A DNA stretch of 32,046 bases, from contig JANWZC010000005.1 of the NCBI GenBank assembly GCA_025054975.1, positions 1-32,046 on the forward strand, written 5' to 3'. The position numbers and the translations under genes are program-made. A model generated the notes under the pieces. That model had not been told where the DNA came from. It ran no database searches and was given only the letters and a program-made list of their open reading frames with translations. The stretch comes from Raineya sp. (GTDB lineage: Bacteria > Bacteroidota > Bacteroidia > Cytophagales > Thermonemataceae). Positions 1 through 8,645 of this stretch are shown here, piece by piece; position 1 is the stretch's first letter, and every line of letters begins with the position of its first letter.

Positions 1-419
1 CAGTATGGATTGGTGGAGGTAGAAATCATCGTTTTGGGCTGTATGATATGATTATGCTCAAAGACAACCACATTGACTATGCAGGAGGTATTCGCAAAGC
101 TATTGAAGCTACACATAAGTATCTGAAAAATAAAAATTTATCTTTACGGATAGAAGTAGAAACCCGAAATCTGCAAGAAGTTCAAGAGGTTTTGGAAGTT
201 GGCGGAATTGATGTAATTATGCTGGATAATATGAGTTTGGCAGATATGCGAAAAGCCGTTGAAATGATTGCAGGCAAATATCAAACAGAAGCCTCAGGAG
301 GTGTAACCGAAGAGACTATTGTTGGCATTGCCGAATGTGGCGTGGATTTTATTTCTGTGGGGGCATTGACACATTCAGTCAAAAGTTTAGACATTAGCCT
401 GAAAGCTGTGAAAGAGTAA
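1..419 (+). CDS. nadC: Nicotinate-nucleotide pyrophosphorylase (carboxylating), C-terminal part; 5' end outside window
   Basis: The frame is open upstream of the listed ATG and reads VWIGGGRNHRFGLYDMIMLKDNHI, then EVETRNLQEV, DVIMLDNMS, EASGGV and GVDFISVGALTHS. This is the QPRTase signature. Confidence 0.95.
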   Translation, partial: VWIGGGRNHRFGLYDMIMLKDNHIDYAGGIRKAIEATHKYLKNKNLSLRIEVETRNLQEVQEVLEVGGIDVIMLDNMSLADMRKAVEMIAGKYQTEASGGVTEETIVGIAECGVDFISVGALTHSVKSLDISLKAVKE

Positions 420-426
420 TTATCAG

Positions 427-2124
427 CTATGGAATTTGATACAAATGTACTTTTTCAAAACTGCTAATTTTTCGCCAATTTGAGGGGATTTTTTTTACCC
501 ATTCAGGAAATTGCGTGCCAATAAGCTCAAAATAAGCTATGCTGTATTCGTTGATAATTACGTATTTGTTGAATTTACTTTCTGCAAATTGAGGCAAGTC
601 TTCAAAATTTCTGAACAAAACTCCTTGTGGCACTTCAAAACGAAAATACCACCTATGCCCTGAAACAAGTTTATCATCGGTAAATACTACACAAGGTTGT
701 TGAAAAAGATTTTGGTAGGTTTGAAAAATTTGCTTTTCGTATTTGTAGCCTGTTTCGGTAGGTTTAAGCATCGTATAAACAGGATGTAAAAGCAAGAAAA
801 ACAAAAGTAAAACTTCTATTTTTAGAAATTTGAGCAAATTTTTGAGTTTTTGGAAATTATGTAATCTAAATGCTCTTTTTATTCCTATCAGTGAGATTAT
901 TGGGAGAGACCGCTCCCCCTCTCCTTTGGAGAGGGGGCTGGGGGGTGAGGTCATACACTCCCCCTCTCTTTTGGGGTTTGAGGTCAGCCACAACACAGCC
1001 AAACACGCATACAAAATAACCACTTTCCAACCCAAAGTTTGATAAGCAAGCACTGCGGAAATAAACATCAGAATAGCTGTGAAAATATTGTAAGGTTTTT
1101 TGCAAACAACTTCGGCAGAAACAATAGCCGATAGTGGCACTAAAAACAAAATATGACGAGGAAGTAGATAAATAGGAGTATAGTTTCTAAAATCCACAGG
1201 CATAAACCAAAAACTCAAAAGTGCCAAAGCAAAAAACCAAGTATTGAAAGTTGTAAAATTTTGTAAATTTCGGTTGAGAGCAAATATTCTGAGCAAAGCA
1301 CCTGCAAAAGAAACAATTAAACCTGTCTGTATAAACATCAAAAAAGGTGCATAGCTCAATCTTTCCAATAGAAAGTCTTCACTCCTAAACTGAACATAGT
1401 CGGTATGCCCTGCTTGAATAAGTGTGAATTTGAAAAAAGGAGTTTGCGTAAAATACGCATAAAAAATACTGTAAAGTGCAAAAAGAGCAAACCCTGAAAT
1501 AAATGCAGAAAGCCAAAAATGCAAATTTTGTCTTTTTAGCACATCATAGATACATACGCCTATGTAAAAAGGCATGGCAAAAAGGATAGTTTCTTTACAT
1601 AAAAAACCCCAAAAATTCAGGAAAGCAAATAGCAAACCTTTCCTAAAACTATTTTTTCGTTTCCAAAGCAAAATTATTGCCCCTAATATCAATGTAGTAA
1701 GTAAAACATCAGGATAAAGTTTGTTGGCAAAAAAGAGTGTATAGAAGTCAAGTGTGAAGAGTAGCAAGGCAATTTCTTTTTGCGGTGAATGGAGATTTTT
1801 TTTCACCCAAGTATAAAAAAGAAAAAAACTTGTAAGCGTAGCCAAAAAAGGTACAAGAATTGTAGCAAAATCGCTGACACCAAAAATTGTGTAGGAAAAT
1901 GCCAAAGGTACAATCAACCCCCAGCGATGGGCAAAAATATCAGGATTATCAATCTGGAAAGTGCCTTGCTTAATTTGATAAGCATAGTAGGCATAAGTGG
2001 TATCATCGTAAAAATAATAGCCATCAAAGTTTGTTACTGCAAAAATCAGCAGAAAAATTATTAGAAAAGCAAATAGCAAGTTCTGACGAAACAATAATGC
2101 AAAATTCATTTTTTTGAAGAACAT
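427..2124 (-). CDS. Multi-pass membrane glycosyltransferase, ArnT/PMT-like (GT39/GT83 type)
   Basis: 565 aa ORF with many hydrophobic segments. The N-terminal loop FYDDTTYAYYAYQI...HRWGLIVPLAFSYTIFG is typical of ArnT/PMT family proteins. Confidence 0.75.
   Translation of the reverse strand: MFFKKMNFALLFRQNLLFAFLIIFLLIFAVTNFDGYYFYDDTTYAYYAYQIKQGTFQIDNPDIFAHRWGLIVPLAFSYTIFGVSDFATILVPFLATLTSFFLFYTWVKKNLHSPQKEIALLLFTLDFYTLFFANKLYPDVLLTTLILGAIILLWKRKNSFRKGLLFAFLNFWGFLCKETILFAMPFYIGVCIYDVLKRQNLHFWLSAFISGFALFALYSIFYAYFTQTPFFKFTLIQAGHTDYVQFRSEDFLLERLSYAPFLMFIQTGLIVSFAGALLRIFALNRNLQNFTTFNTWFFALALLSFWFMPVDFRNYTPIYLLPRHILFLVPLSAIVSAEVVCKKPYNIFTAILMFISAVLAYQTLGWKVVILYACLAVLWLTSNPKREGECMTSPPSPLSKGEGERSLPIISLIGIKRAFRLHNFQKLKNLLKFLKIEVLLLFFLLLHPVYTMLKPTETGYKYEKQIFQTYQNLFQQPCVVFTDDKLVSGHRWYFRFEVPQGVLFRNFEDLPQFAESKFNKYVIINEYSIAYFELIGTQFPEWVKKIPSNWRKISSFEKVHLYQIP
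915..937. repeat. C-rich palindromic repeat (CCCCCTCTCC TTT GGAGAGGGGG) inside the glycosyltransferase CDS
   Basis: Perfect 10-bp inverted repeat with TTT loop. The flank GGCTGGGGGGTGAGG and a partial second copy CTCCCCCTCTCTTTTGGGGTTTGAGG (about 958-983) belong to the same family as 13610-13632 and 22658-22681. Confidence 0.9.
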
Positions 2125-2475
2125 TCAAGGTTTTGTACAAAAATAATGGAAAAAATCTACATTGTCATTTTAGTTTTTGGAGAAGCAAAAGTTAGCATAT
2201 TATAAAATCTTGGATTAGATAATGTTCTGCAAGTTAAAAAATTAAATATCAATATTTTGTGAAAATAGTTTATTTTTATAGGTTTTTATGCAGTTGAGTA
2301 TTCCAAACCTTATTAGAAAAAGAAAAGCTATATCAAAATGTCATTGAACTCAAAGGCAACTAAGTGTCTGTTTATCATACACTTGTATTCATAAAAAATT
2401 ATCTTACGTAATTTTAAGTGTGTAAGTTCTATGTATCTGTAAAAATTACATCAATTTAAGTTACAATGCTAAACT

Positions 2476-3726
2476 TTACAAATTTTCTATTCGTTTTTGT
2501 TTCTTTATATCACGTTTGAGTTGTCGTAATTCTTTGCGAGCAATTTTACGTTTTTTATTTTTTTTTTCGGCATAACGAGCTAATTTTTCCAAATACTCTC
2601 TGGCTTTTTCTAATTCACCTTTTTGGCGGTAGTGCCTGTAAAGCCATTCCAAGGTTGTTTGGTAGTAACCCGAGTCGTAAGCCTTGATGCTTTCAGCAAA
2701 ATAAATAACCTTCTCAAAGTATTCAATAGCCTTGCTAATATTTTTACCTGTGTGAGTTTGAGCCAGAATATATGCAGCAAAACGCCCACTAATAGCTTCA
2801 TAACCAAACTGTTTTTTCTCAATTCTTGCCAAAATTTCCTGAGCTAATTTTTCTGCCTCTTCACTATGCCCCATAAAAAAAGAACTAATTGCATGTATGC
2901 GATGAAAATAAGGATTATTTGGGTATGTTTCGTACATTCGCTTGGCAATAGGAGCAACTAAATGCGTTTTACCTTCGCCATTGTAAATAAACATCAAGAA
3001 ATAATTTGCCATAATGCGTGTATAAAAGGCTTTGCGAGCTACTTCATCAAGTTGTTTTAAGCCAAGTTCTTTATTACCTTTGGGAAAAGTAGCTACAATA
3101 GGAGCAAGAAAAGGATAATTTTCAGGTATCCATTCGGCAAAATAATTGTAAATTCCATCGCCAAACATAAATTCAGGACTTAATTCGTTGATTTCCTTTC
3201 CTCTACGCATATGTCGCAGAGCATTTCTACCTGCTGAAGCCGCTTTGAACCACTGCTCGCGGTCGGCATGAAACCTGCCCTTGAAACCATAAGCAGCAGC
3301 TAAAAAAAAGGAAGCCTCTACATTTTTCGGATTAGCTCGGTATAATTGTTCTGCTTTGGCAAGTGTGGTATCGATGTAGGCAAGAAAAATATCATCATAC
3401 GCCTGATTATCGGTGTTGGGCATAATTTTCCACCATTGGCTCAATGCCATTAAAAAATAAGGCAACGGATGCTGCGGATAACGCTTGCGAATTTGTAAAA
3501 ATTCTTTCTCTGCTATCTCAAACTCAAAATTATACATCTTATCAAGAGCATCGGCAAGTTCGGCTTGTAGGCTTTCGTCCATTAAGAGTATAGGAGGCAG
3601 TGTGTCCAAAGCAGGATTAGGTTTTTTCTGAGCCAACCCCCAGCCAAAACAAAACTGAAACATCAATACCCCCCCAAAAAACACAAGCCTTTGCTTCAAA
3701 GAAAGGTCGTAAGGCATAGTTATCAT
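2476..3726 (-). CDS. Exported TPR-repeat protein
   Basis: Within ORF 2476..3843. An internal Met at 3726 or 3717 (MITMPYDLSLKQRLVFFGGVLMFQFCFGWGLAQ) gives a signal-peptide-like start and avoids overlapping the divergent promoter. The body is rich in TPR-like helices. Confidence 0.7.
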   Translation of the reverse strand: MITMPYDLSLKQRLVFFGGVLMFQFCFGWGLAQKKPNPALDTLPPILLMDESLQAELADALDKMYNFEFEIAEKEFLQIRKRYPQHPLPYFLMALSQWWKIMPNTDNQAYDDIFLAYIDTTLAKAEQLYRANPKNVEASFFLAAAYGFKGRFHADREQWFKAASAGRNALRHMRRGKEINELSPEFMFGDGIYNYFAEWIPENYPFLAPIVATFPKGNKELGLKQLDEVARKAFYTRIMANYFLMFIYNGEGKTHLVAPIAKRMYETYPNNPYFHRIHAISSFFMGHSEEAEKLAQEILARIEKKQFGYEAISGRFAAYILAQTHTGKNISKAIEYFEKVIYFAESIKAYDSGYYQTTLEWLYRHYRQKGELEKAREYLEKLARYAEKKNKKRKIARKELRQLKRDIKKQKRIENL

Positions 3727-3753
3727 GTTTTCTAAAAGCTCAAAACTACAATT

Positions 3754-3785
3754 TTTGCAGTTAGCTTGCAAGTTTTTTATATTTG
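3754..3785 (+). promoter_or_regulatory. Bacteroidota-type promoter upstream of patatin gene
   Basis: TTTG (3754-3757), N20, TATATTTG (3778-3785), matching the TTTG/TAnnTTTG consensus. ATG at 3804. Confidence 0.6.
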
Positions 3786-3803
3786 CACACAAACTTAAAA
3801 TTG

Positions 3804-4814
3804 ATGAAGACATTAGATTTAGCTTTACAGGGAGGTGGCTCACACGGGGCTTTTACGTGGGGGGTCATAGAAAGACTCTTGGAGGACGAACGCATACAAA
3901 TAGATGGCTTATGTGGCACCAGTGCAGGAGCTATGAATGCCACCATAGTAGCGTATGGCTTAATGCAAGGAGGTAGAAAAGGTGCCATTGACCTGCTCTA
4001 CAAGTTTTGGAAAAAAATTTCTGATGAACAAAAATTTTCACCTATTCAACCCAGTTGGTATGAAAAATGGTTCGGGGATAGTGGTAAATTAGATTATTCT
4101 CCTGCCTACCAGATTTTGGATTTCTTTACAATGATGTTTTCTCCTTACCAATTCAACCTCTTGGACTACAATCCCATAGAAAGTATTTTGGAAAGTTTAG
4201 TAGATTTTGAGGCTTTGAAGTCATACAAGGGATGTAAGTTATTTGTTTGTGCTACTAATGTTTGTACGGGCAGGGCAAAGATTTTTTCAGGCGAGGAGAT
4301 TAGCCTGAAAGCTGTAATGGCTTCGGCTTGTTTGCCGTTTTTGTTCAAAGCCGTAGAAATTGACGGCAACTACTACTGGGATGGCGGTTATATGGGTAAT
4401 CCTCCGATTTTTCCACTTATCAACGATACCGAAACGTCAGATATTCTACTTATTCAAATCAATCCTATTCGTATCAAAGAAGTACCTCGCACCGCCGATG
4501 AAATTCGGGACCGTATCAATACATTGAGTTTCAATACCAGCCTTATGCATGAAATGCGGCGGGTAAATCTAATTCAAAGACTTTTGCAGTTGGGCTTGAA
4601 CTTGGATGGTAAATCACGAAAAATCAATATTCACCACATCAATCCCGAAGAATTGATGAGTGGAATGAGTGTTTCCAGTAAGCTCAATGCCGATTGGAAA
4701 TTTCTATTACGTTTGCGTGCTTATGGCAGAGAAGCCGCTGAAAAATGGCTTACTGAAAATTATGACAAAATTGGGGTAGAATCTACTTGTAATTTGAAGG
4801 AAGTGTTTTTGTAA
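3804..4814 (+). CDS. Patatin-like phospholipase family protein
   Basis: MKTLDLALQGGGSHGAFTWGVIERLLED (oxyanion motif), GTSAGAM (GxSxG) and WDGGYMGNPP (DGG). Start moved to M8 of the listed ORF. Confidence 0.92.
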   Translation: MKTLDLALQGGGSHGAFTWGVIERLLEDERIQIDGLCGTSAGAMNATIVAYGLMQGGRKGAIDLLYKFWKKISDEQKFSPIQPSWYEKWFGDSGKLDYSPAYQILDFFTMMFSPYQFNLLDYNPIESILESLVDFEALKSYKGCKLFVCATNVCTGRAKIFSGEEISLKAVMASACLPFLFKAVEIDGNYYWDGGYMGNPPIFPLINDTETSDILLIQINPIRIKEVPRTADEIRDRINTLSFNTSLMHEMRRVNLIQRLLQLGLNLDGKSRKINIHHINPEELMSGMSVSSKLNADWKFLLRLRAYGREAAEKWLTENYDKIGVESTCNLKEVFL

Positions 4815-4824
4815 TTCTTTTGAC

Positions 4825-6279
4825 TTGATTTCCAAAGCACACATACGGCTAATTTTTGGCTTAAAGGTCAAGCAGGCAAGACAAGAAAAAGGAATGTCCC
4901 TTTCTGAACTTGCTCATAAAACAGGTATTTCGGTTTCGTACCTGAATGAAATAGAAAAAGGCAAAAAATATCCGCAAAGTGAAAAAATCGCCTTACTTGC
5001 TGAGTCTTTGGGAGTAAGCTATGATTGGTTAGTTTCATTGAAATTACAAAAGAAACTTTTGCCTTTGAGCAAACTTTTAGCATCGGGCTTTTTTGAGGAA
5101 TTTCCTTTGGAAATTTTTGGCATTGAACCTGCTCAATTTTTAGAAATACTGGTCAATGCACCTGATAAAGTAACGGCTTTTATTAGTACGCTTGTGGAGA
5201 TTGCTCGCAGTTATGATATGCAAATTGAGGAATTTTATTTTTCGGCTTTGCGGTCTTACCAAGAAATGCACGAAAATTATTTCCCTGAACTGGAAGCAGA
5301 AGCTCATAAATGTAAAAACACCTTTTTCCCTGAAACTACTATTCCCGAGACTTTAACTTTGCAAAATATTTTAGAGAAAGAATTTGCAATACAAGTGCAA
5401 GAATATGATTTTGAAAAACCATTACAACATTTGCGTTCATTGCTGAAAGGGAAAACTTTGCTTATCAATCGTTTGCTCAATGAGGAGCAAAAACGTTTTG
5501 TATTAGCTCGTGAAATTGGTTATGCTTTGCTCAAACCTGCCAAGCGTACTTATACTTTTTCGTGGGTGGAAGTGAAATCTTTTGAAGAGGTTTTGAGTAA
5601 TTTTCAAGCCTCTTATTTTGCAGGGGCTTTGTTACTATCTGAAAATCAACTTATTGCAGACTTGCAAAATTTCTTCACCAAAGAAAATTTTGACTCTAAT
5701 TTCCTGCTGAATTTACTTGCCAAGTACCGAGTTAGCCCTGAAACCTTTTTGTATCGTTGTACCAATCTTTTGCCCAAACATTTTAGCTTACAAGAACTTT
5801 TCTTTTTACGCTTTGATAATGCTGAAAATCAATTCAATCTGACCAAAGAATTACATCTTTCAGGTTTGCACAATCCGCATGCTTCGGCTTTGGGAGAGCA
5901 TTATTGCAGACGTTGGATTTCTATTAGCATTTTGCAGGATTTACAGAAATTACCTAATCCACAGAAGGAAATTCTTTGCAAGTCTCAAATTTCTGAATAC
6001 TACAATTCGGATAATCGTTATTGGGTGTTGGCAATGGCTCGTTCGCTTTCGCCCACACCTGCGTTGAGTAGTGTAGCAGTAGGCATCAAGATTTCAGCAC
6101 AATCAGAAAAAATCATTCATTTCTTGCAAGACATAAACATTCCTACTCGCAAAGTAGGAGAAACTTGTGAGCGTTGTATAGCTCAAAATTGCCCTGAAAG
6201 AGTCGCCAAAGCTATTATTTGGCAAAAGCAAGAACAAAAGAAAAATAATAGAGAGGCTATCAGGAAACTGTTGCAGTAG
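4825..6279 (+). CDS. XRE-family HTH regulator with ImmA/IrrE-like domain and C-terminal Cys cluster (ScfR/RamB-like)
   Basis: N-terminal HTH (LKVKQARQEKGMSLSELAHKTGISVSYLNEIEKGKKYPQ). IrrE-like segment LLINRLLNEEQKRFVLAREIGYALL. C-terminal CERCIAQNCPERVAKA. TTG start. Confidence 0.8.
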   Translation: MISKAHIRLIFGLKVKQARQEKGMSLSELAHKTGISVSYLNEIEKGKKYPQSEKIALLAESLGVSYDWLVSLKLQKKLLPLSKLLASGFFEEFPLEIFGIEPAQFLEILVNAPDKVTAFISTLVEIARSYDMQIEEFYFSALRSYQEMHENYFPELEAEAHKCKNTFFPETTIPETLTLQNILEKEFAIQVQEYDFEKPLQHLRSLLKGKTLLINRLLNEEQKRFVLAREIGYALLKPAKRTYTFSWVEVKSFEEVLSNFQASYFAGALLLSENQLIADLQNFFTKENFDSNFLLNLLAKYRVSPETFLYRCTNLLPKHFSLQELFFLRFDNAENQFNLTKELHLSGLHNPHASALGEHYCRRWISISILQDLQKLPNPQKEILCKSQISEYYNSDNRYWVLAMARSLSPTPALSSVAVGIKISAQSEKIIHFLQDINIPTRKVGETCERCIAQNCPERVAKAIIWQKQEQKKNNREAIRKLLQ

Positions 6280-6483
6280 AAATTTAACTTATCCAGGACT
6301 CACACACTCTAAAATTACGTAAGATTTTGCTTGCGAAAACAAGCCAATAAACTTTCTCTAAATTGATACCAATTAGCGGTGGTAATTTTGAATTAAGTAC
6401 AAGTTAATGAATATTAGTTTTTTTGCATATTCAACGTGAATTACACGTAAAGTTTTGGATAAATCTAAAAAGCATCAACTCAA

Positions 6484-6536
6484 AGCATTAGGTGGTTGCT
6501 ATTTTTATTAAGCCACCACCCAAAAATAAAAATGCT
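6484..6536. terminator. Structured region, probably a bidirectional terminator between convergent genes
   Basis: AGCATT (6484-6489) / AATGCT (6531-6536), with inner GGTGGTT (6491-6497) / AGCCACC region (6511-6517). Lies between the regulator stop (6279) and the ychF stop (6587). Confidence 0.45.
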
Positions 6537-6586
6537 AAAAGAAGATCTTGTATTTGATTTTGGGGCATATAAATACCTTACGCATC

Positions 6587-7687
6587 TCACACATTAAACC
6601 GAAAATGCATAATATCTCCATCTTCTACGACATAATCTTTTCCTTGTATAGCTATTTTTCCTGCTTCTTTGCAGGCTTGCTCGGATTTATATTGCATAAA
6701 ATCCGCAAACTTGATAACCTCAGCTTTGATAAAACCTCTCTCAAAATCTGAATGAATGACCCCTGCGGCTTGGGGAGCTTTCCACCCTTTGCGAATTGTC
6801 CAAGCACGCACTTCCTTCTCGCCAGCGGTAAAATAAGTTATCAAATTCAGCAGTTTGTAAGCGGCACGTATCAATACATCTAAACCCGACTCCTCCAAAC
6901 CATATTCTTTCAGAAACATTTTACGTTCCTCTTTGTCGGAAATTTCAGCGATTTGAGCCTCCAAAGCCGCACAAATACGCAAAACTTCTGCATCCTCATC
7001 TTTGACAGCCTCACGTAAAGCCTTAACATGGTGATTATCTTCGTGTAAATAGGCTTCATCAACATTCGCCACATACAAAACAGGCTTCATCGTGAGCAAA
7101 AACAAATCCTTGATAGCTTCTTTTTCTTCTTCTGTGGCATCAGGCAAGGTTCGTGCATTTTTACCTTGCTCCAAGTGAGCCTTGTAACGCTTCAAAGCCT
7201 CAAATTCAACTTTCGCTTTGCTATCTCCTGATTTAGCGGCACGCTCTACTTTACCAATTTTTTTCTCTATACTTTCTAAATCTTTGAGTTGTAACTCCAT
7301 TTCTACAATCTCCTTGTCGGAAACAGGATTGACAGGACCCACTGAACGCACTATATTATCATCATCAAAACAACGCAAAACGTGAATAATAGCATCTACT
7401 TCCCGAATATTAGCCAAAAAAGCATTTCCCCGACCTCCTCCTTTGCTTGCCCCTTTCACTAAACCTGCAATATCTACAAACTCTACCGTAGTATGCACGA
7501 TTTTCTGAGGCTTTACAATTTCCGCCAAAGCATACAAACGACTATCAGGCACATCTACAATGCCAATATTGGGGTCAATAGTAGCGAATTCATAGTTTGC
7601 CGCAACATTCTGAATGCTAGTAAGTGCTGAAAATAAAGTAGATTTGCCCACATTCGGCAAACCAACTATTCCACATTTCAAAGACAT
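6587..7687 (-). CDS. ychF: Redox-regulated ATPase YchF (Obg-like GTPase family)
   Basis: MSLKCGIVGLPNVGKSTLFSALT (G1), FVDIAGLVKGASKGGGRGNAFL, and C-terminal TGS-like FTAGEKEVRAWTIRKG...GDIMHFRFNV. Start trimmed from 7717. Confidence 0.97.
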   Translation of the reverse strand: MSLKCGIVGLPNVGKSTLFSALTSIQNVAANYEFATIDPNIGIVDVPDSRLYALAEIVKPQKIVHTTVEFVDIAGLVKGASKGGGRGNAFLANIREVDAIIHVLRCFDDDNIVRSVGPVNPVSDKEIVEMELQLKDLESIEKKIGKVERAAKSGDSKAKVEFEALKRYKAHLEQGKNARTLPDATEEEKEAIKDLFLLTMKPVLYVANVDEAYLHEDNHHVKALREAVKDEDAEVLRICAALEAQIAEISDKEERKMFLKEYGLEESGLDVLIRAAYKLLNLITYFTAGEKEVRAWTIRKGWKAPQAAGVIHSDFERGFIKAEVIKFADFMQYKSEQACKEAGKIAIQGKDYVVEDGDIMHFRFNV

Positions 7688-7714
7688 ATTTTTGCAATTT
7701 TTGATAAAGGCTCG

Positions 7715-7746
7715 CAAAAATAGAGAGAAAAAGTCGTTTTCACAAA
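7715..7746 (-). promoter_or_regulatory. Bacteroidota-type promoter for ychF
   Basis: On the minus strand: TTTG, N20, TATTTTTG. Confidence 0.6.
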
Positions 7747-7765
7747 TACAGCTTGAAAAGAAAAG

Positions 7766-8611
7766 CTAAAAGTATTCTTTGCGTAATTTTTCAATTTGTT
7801 CAACAGGTAGGTTAGTTATTTCGGCAATTGTTTGGTCATCAAATCCTTTCTGAATAGCATTTCGGGCAATTTCAATACTGCGTTCTTGCTTGGCAGTGTA
7901 ACTAATACTACTTTCAATTCGCTTATTTTCTTGAAAGCGTTCATACATTTTTTTCTCTTCCTCAGAAAGTTGCTCGTAAAGTAATTTTTCTTTGGCTTTA
8001 TCTAATCCTTTAGCTTTGAAGTCGTCTTTGATTTCGCTGTTTTTCAAGAAATATATCCACTCGTCCAAAGTATCTCTGGCAACATCGTTGAAATTATTTA
8101 CTTTCAGAATGTAGTATTTAGGAAAAATATCTGAAACCTTTTGCACCTGATATTCCTGCTGCTGCATAAGGGTAGGAAGCAAAATATCATTTTCGTGCAA
8201 GCCGAAAAATTCGCCTCTGTATTCATAGACGTAGTCTTTGCCCTGCCCTAATCCAAAGTATACAATATTGATAGAATAAACTTTCTTGATAGTACCATAA
8301 GGCTCGCCTTGTTTGATGTATTCTGTAATTAGTTTGGAAACCCCATAAATCATCCTTTGGAAATAATCAATCTCAGACTCGTTCTGAATCTCAATGAGCA
8401 TCAATTCGTTATTTGAAGATTTGACAAGAATATCTACTTTGTTGTACTTGTCGTATTCATATTCTTTATTTCCTTCACTTTCTAAAATACTTTCAATGGT
8501 TACATCAAAACGAAGCAACTCGGATAAAAAACCTTCTAATATATCAAAATTTGCCTTGTTGCGTAGTAATTTTTTCAATGCCCAATCAAAACGAATGAAT
8601 TTCTTGTTCAT
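7766..8611 (-). CDS. Rpn/PD-(D/E)XK nuclease (transposase-like, PDDEXK_2) family protein
   Basis: FDWALKKLLRNKANFDILEGFLSELL; catalytic-type YNKVDILVKSSNNELMLIEIQNE; YFQRMIYGVSKLITEYIKQGEPY. Confidence 0.85.
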   Translation of the reverse strand: MNKKFIRFDWALKKLLRNKANFDILEGFLSELLRFDVTIESILESEGNKEYEYDKYNKVDILVKSSNNELMLIEIQNESEIDYFQRMIYGVSKLITEYIKQGEPYGTIKKVYSINIVYFGLGQGKDYVYEYRGEFFGLHENDILLPTLMQQQEYQVQKVSDIFPKYYILKVNNFNDVARDTLDEWIYFLKNSEIKDDFKAKGLDKAKEKLLYEQLSEEEKKMYERFQENKRIESSISYTAKQERSIEIARNAIQKGFDDQTIAEITNLPVEQIEKLRKEYF

Positions 8612-8645
8612 AGCAACTTTTTACAAATATAGCTAAAATTTTGTT

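Noticed and set aside
7766-8611. Rpn/PD-(D/E)XK gene as an active transposon
   Set aside because: No terminal repeats or target-site duplication seen; such genes are commonly stand-alone.
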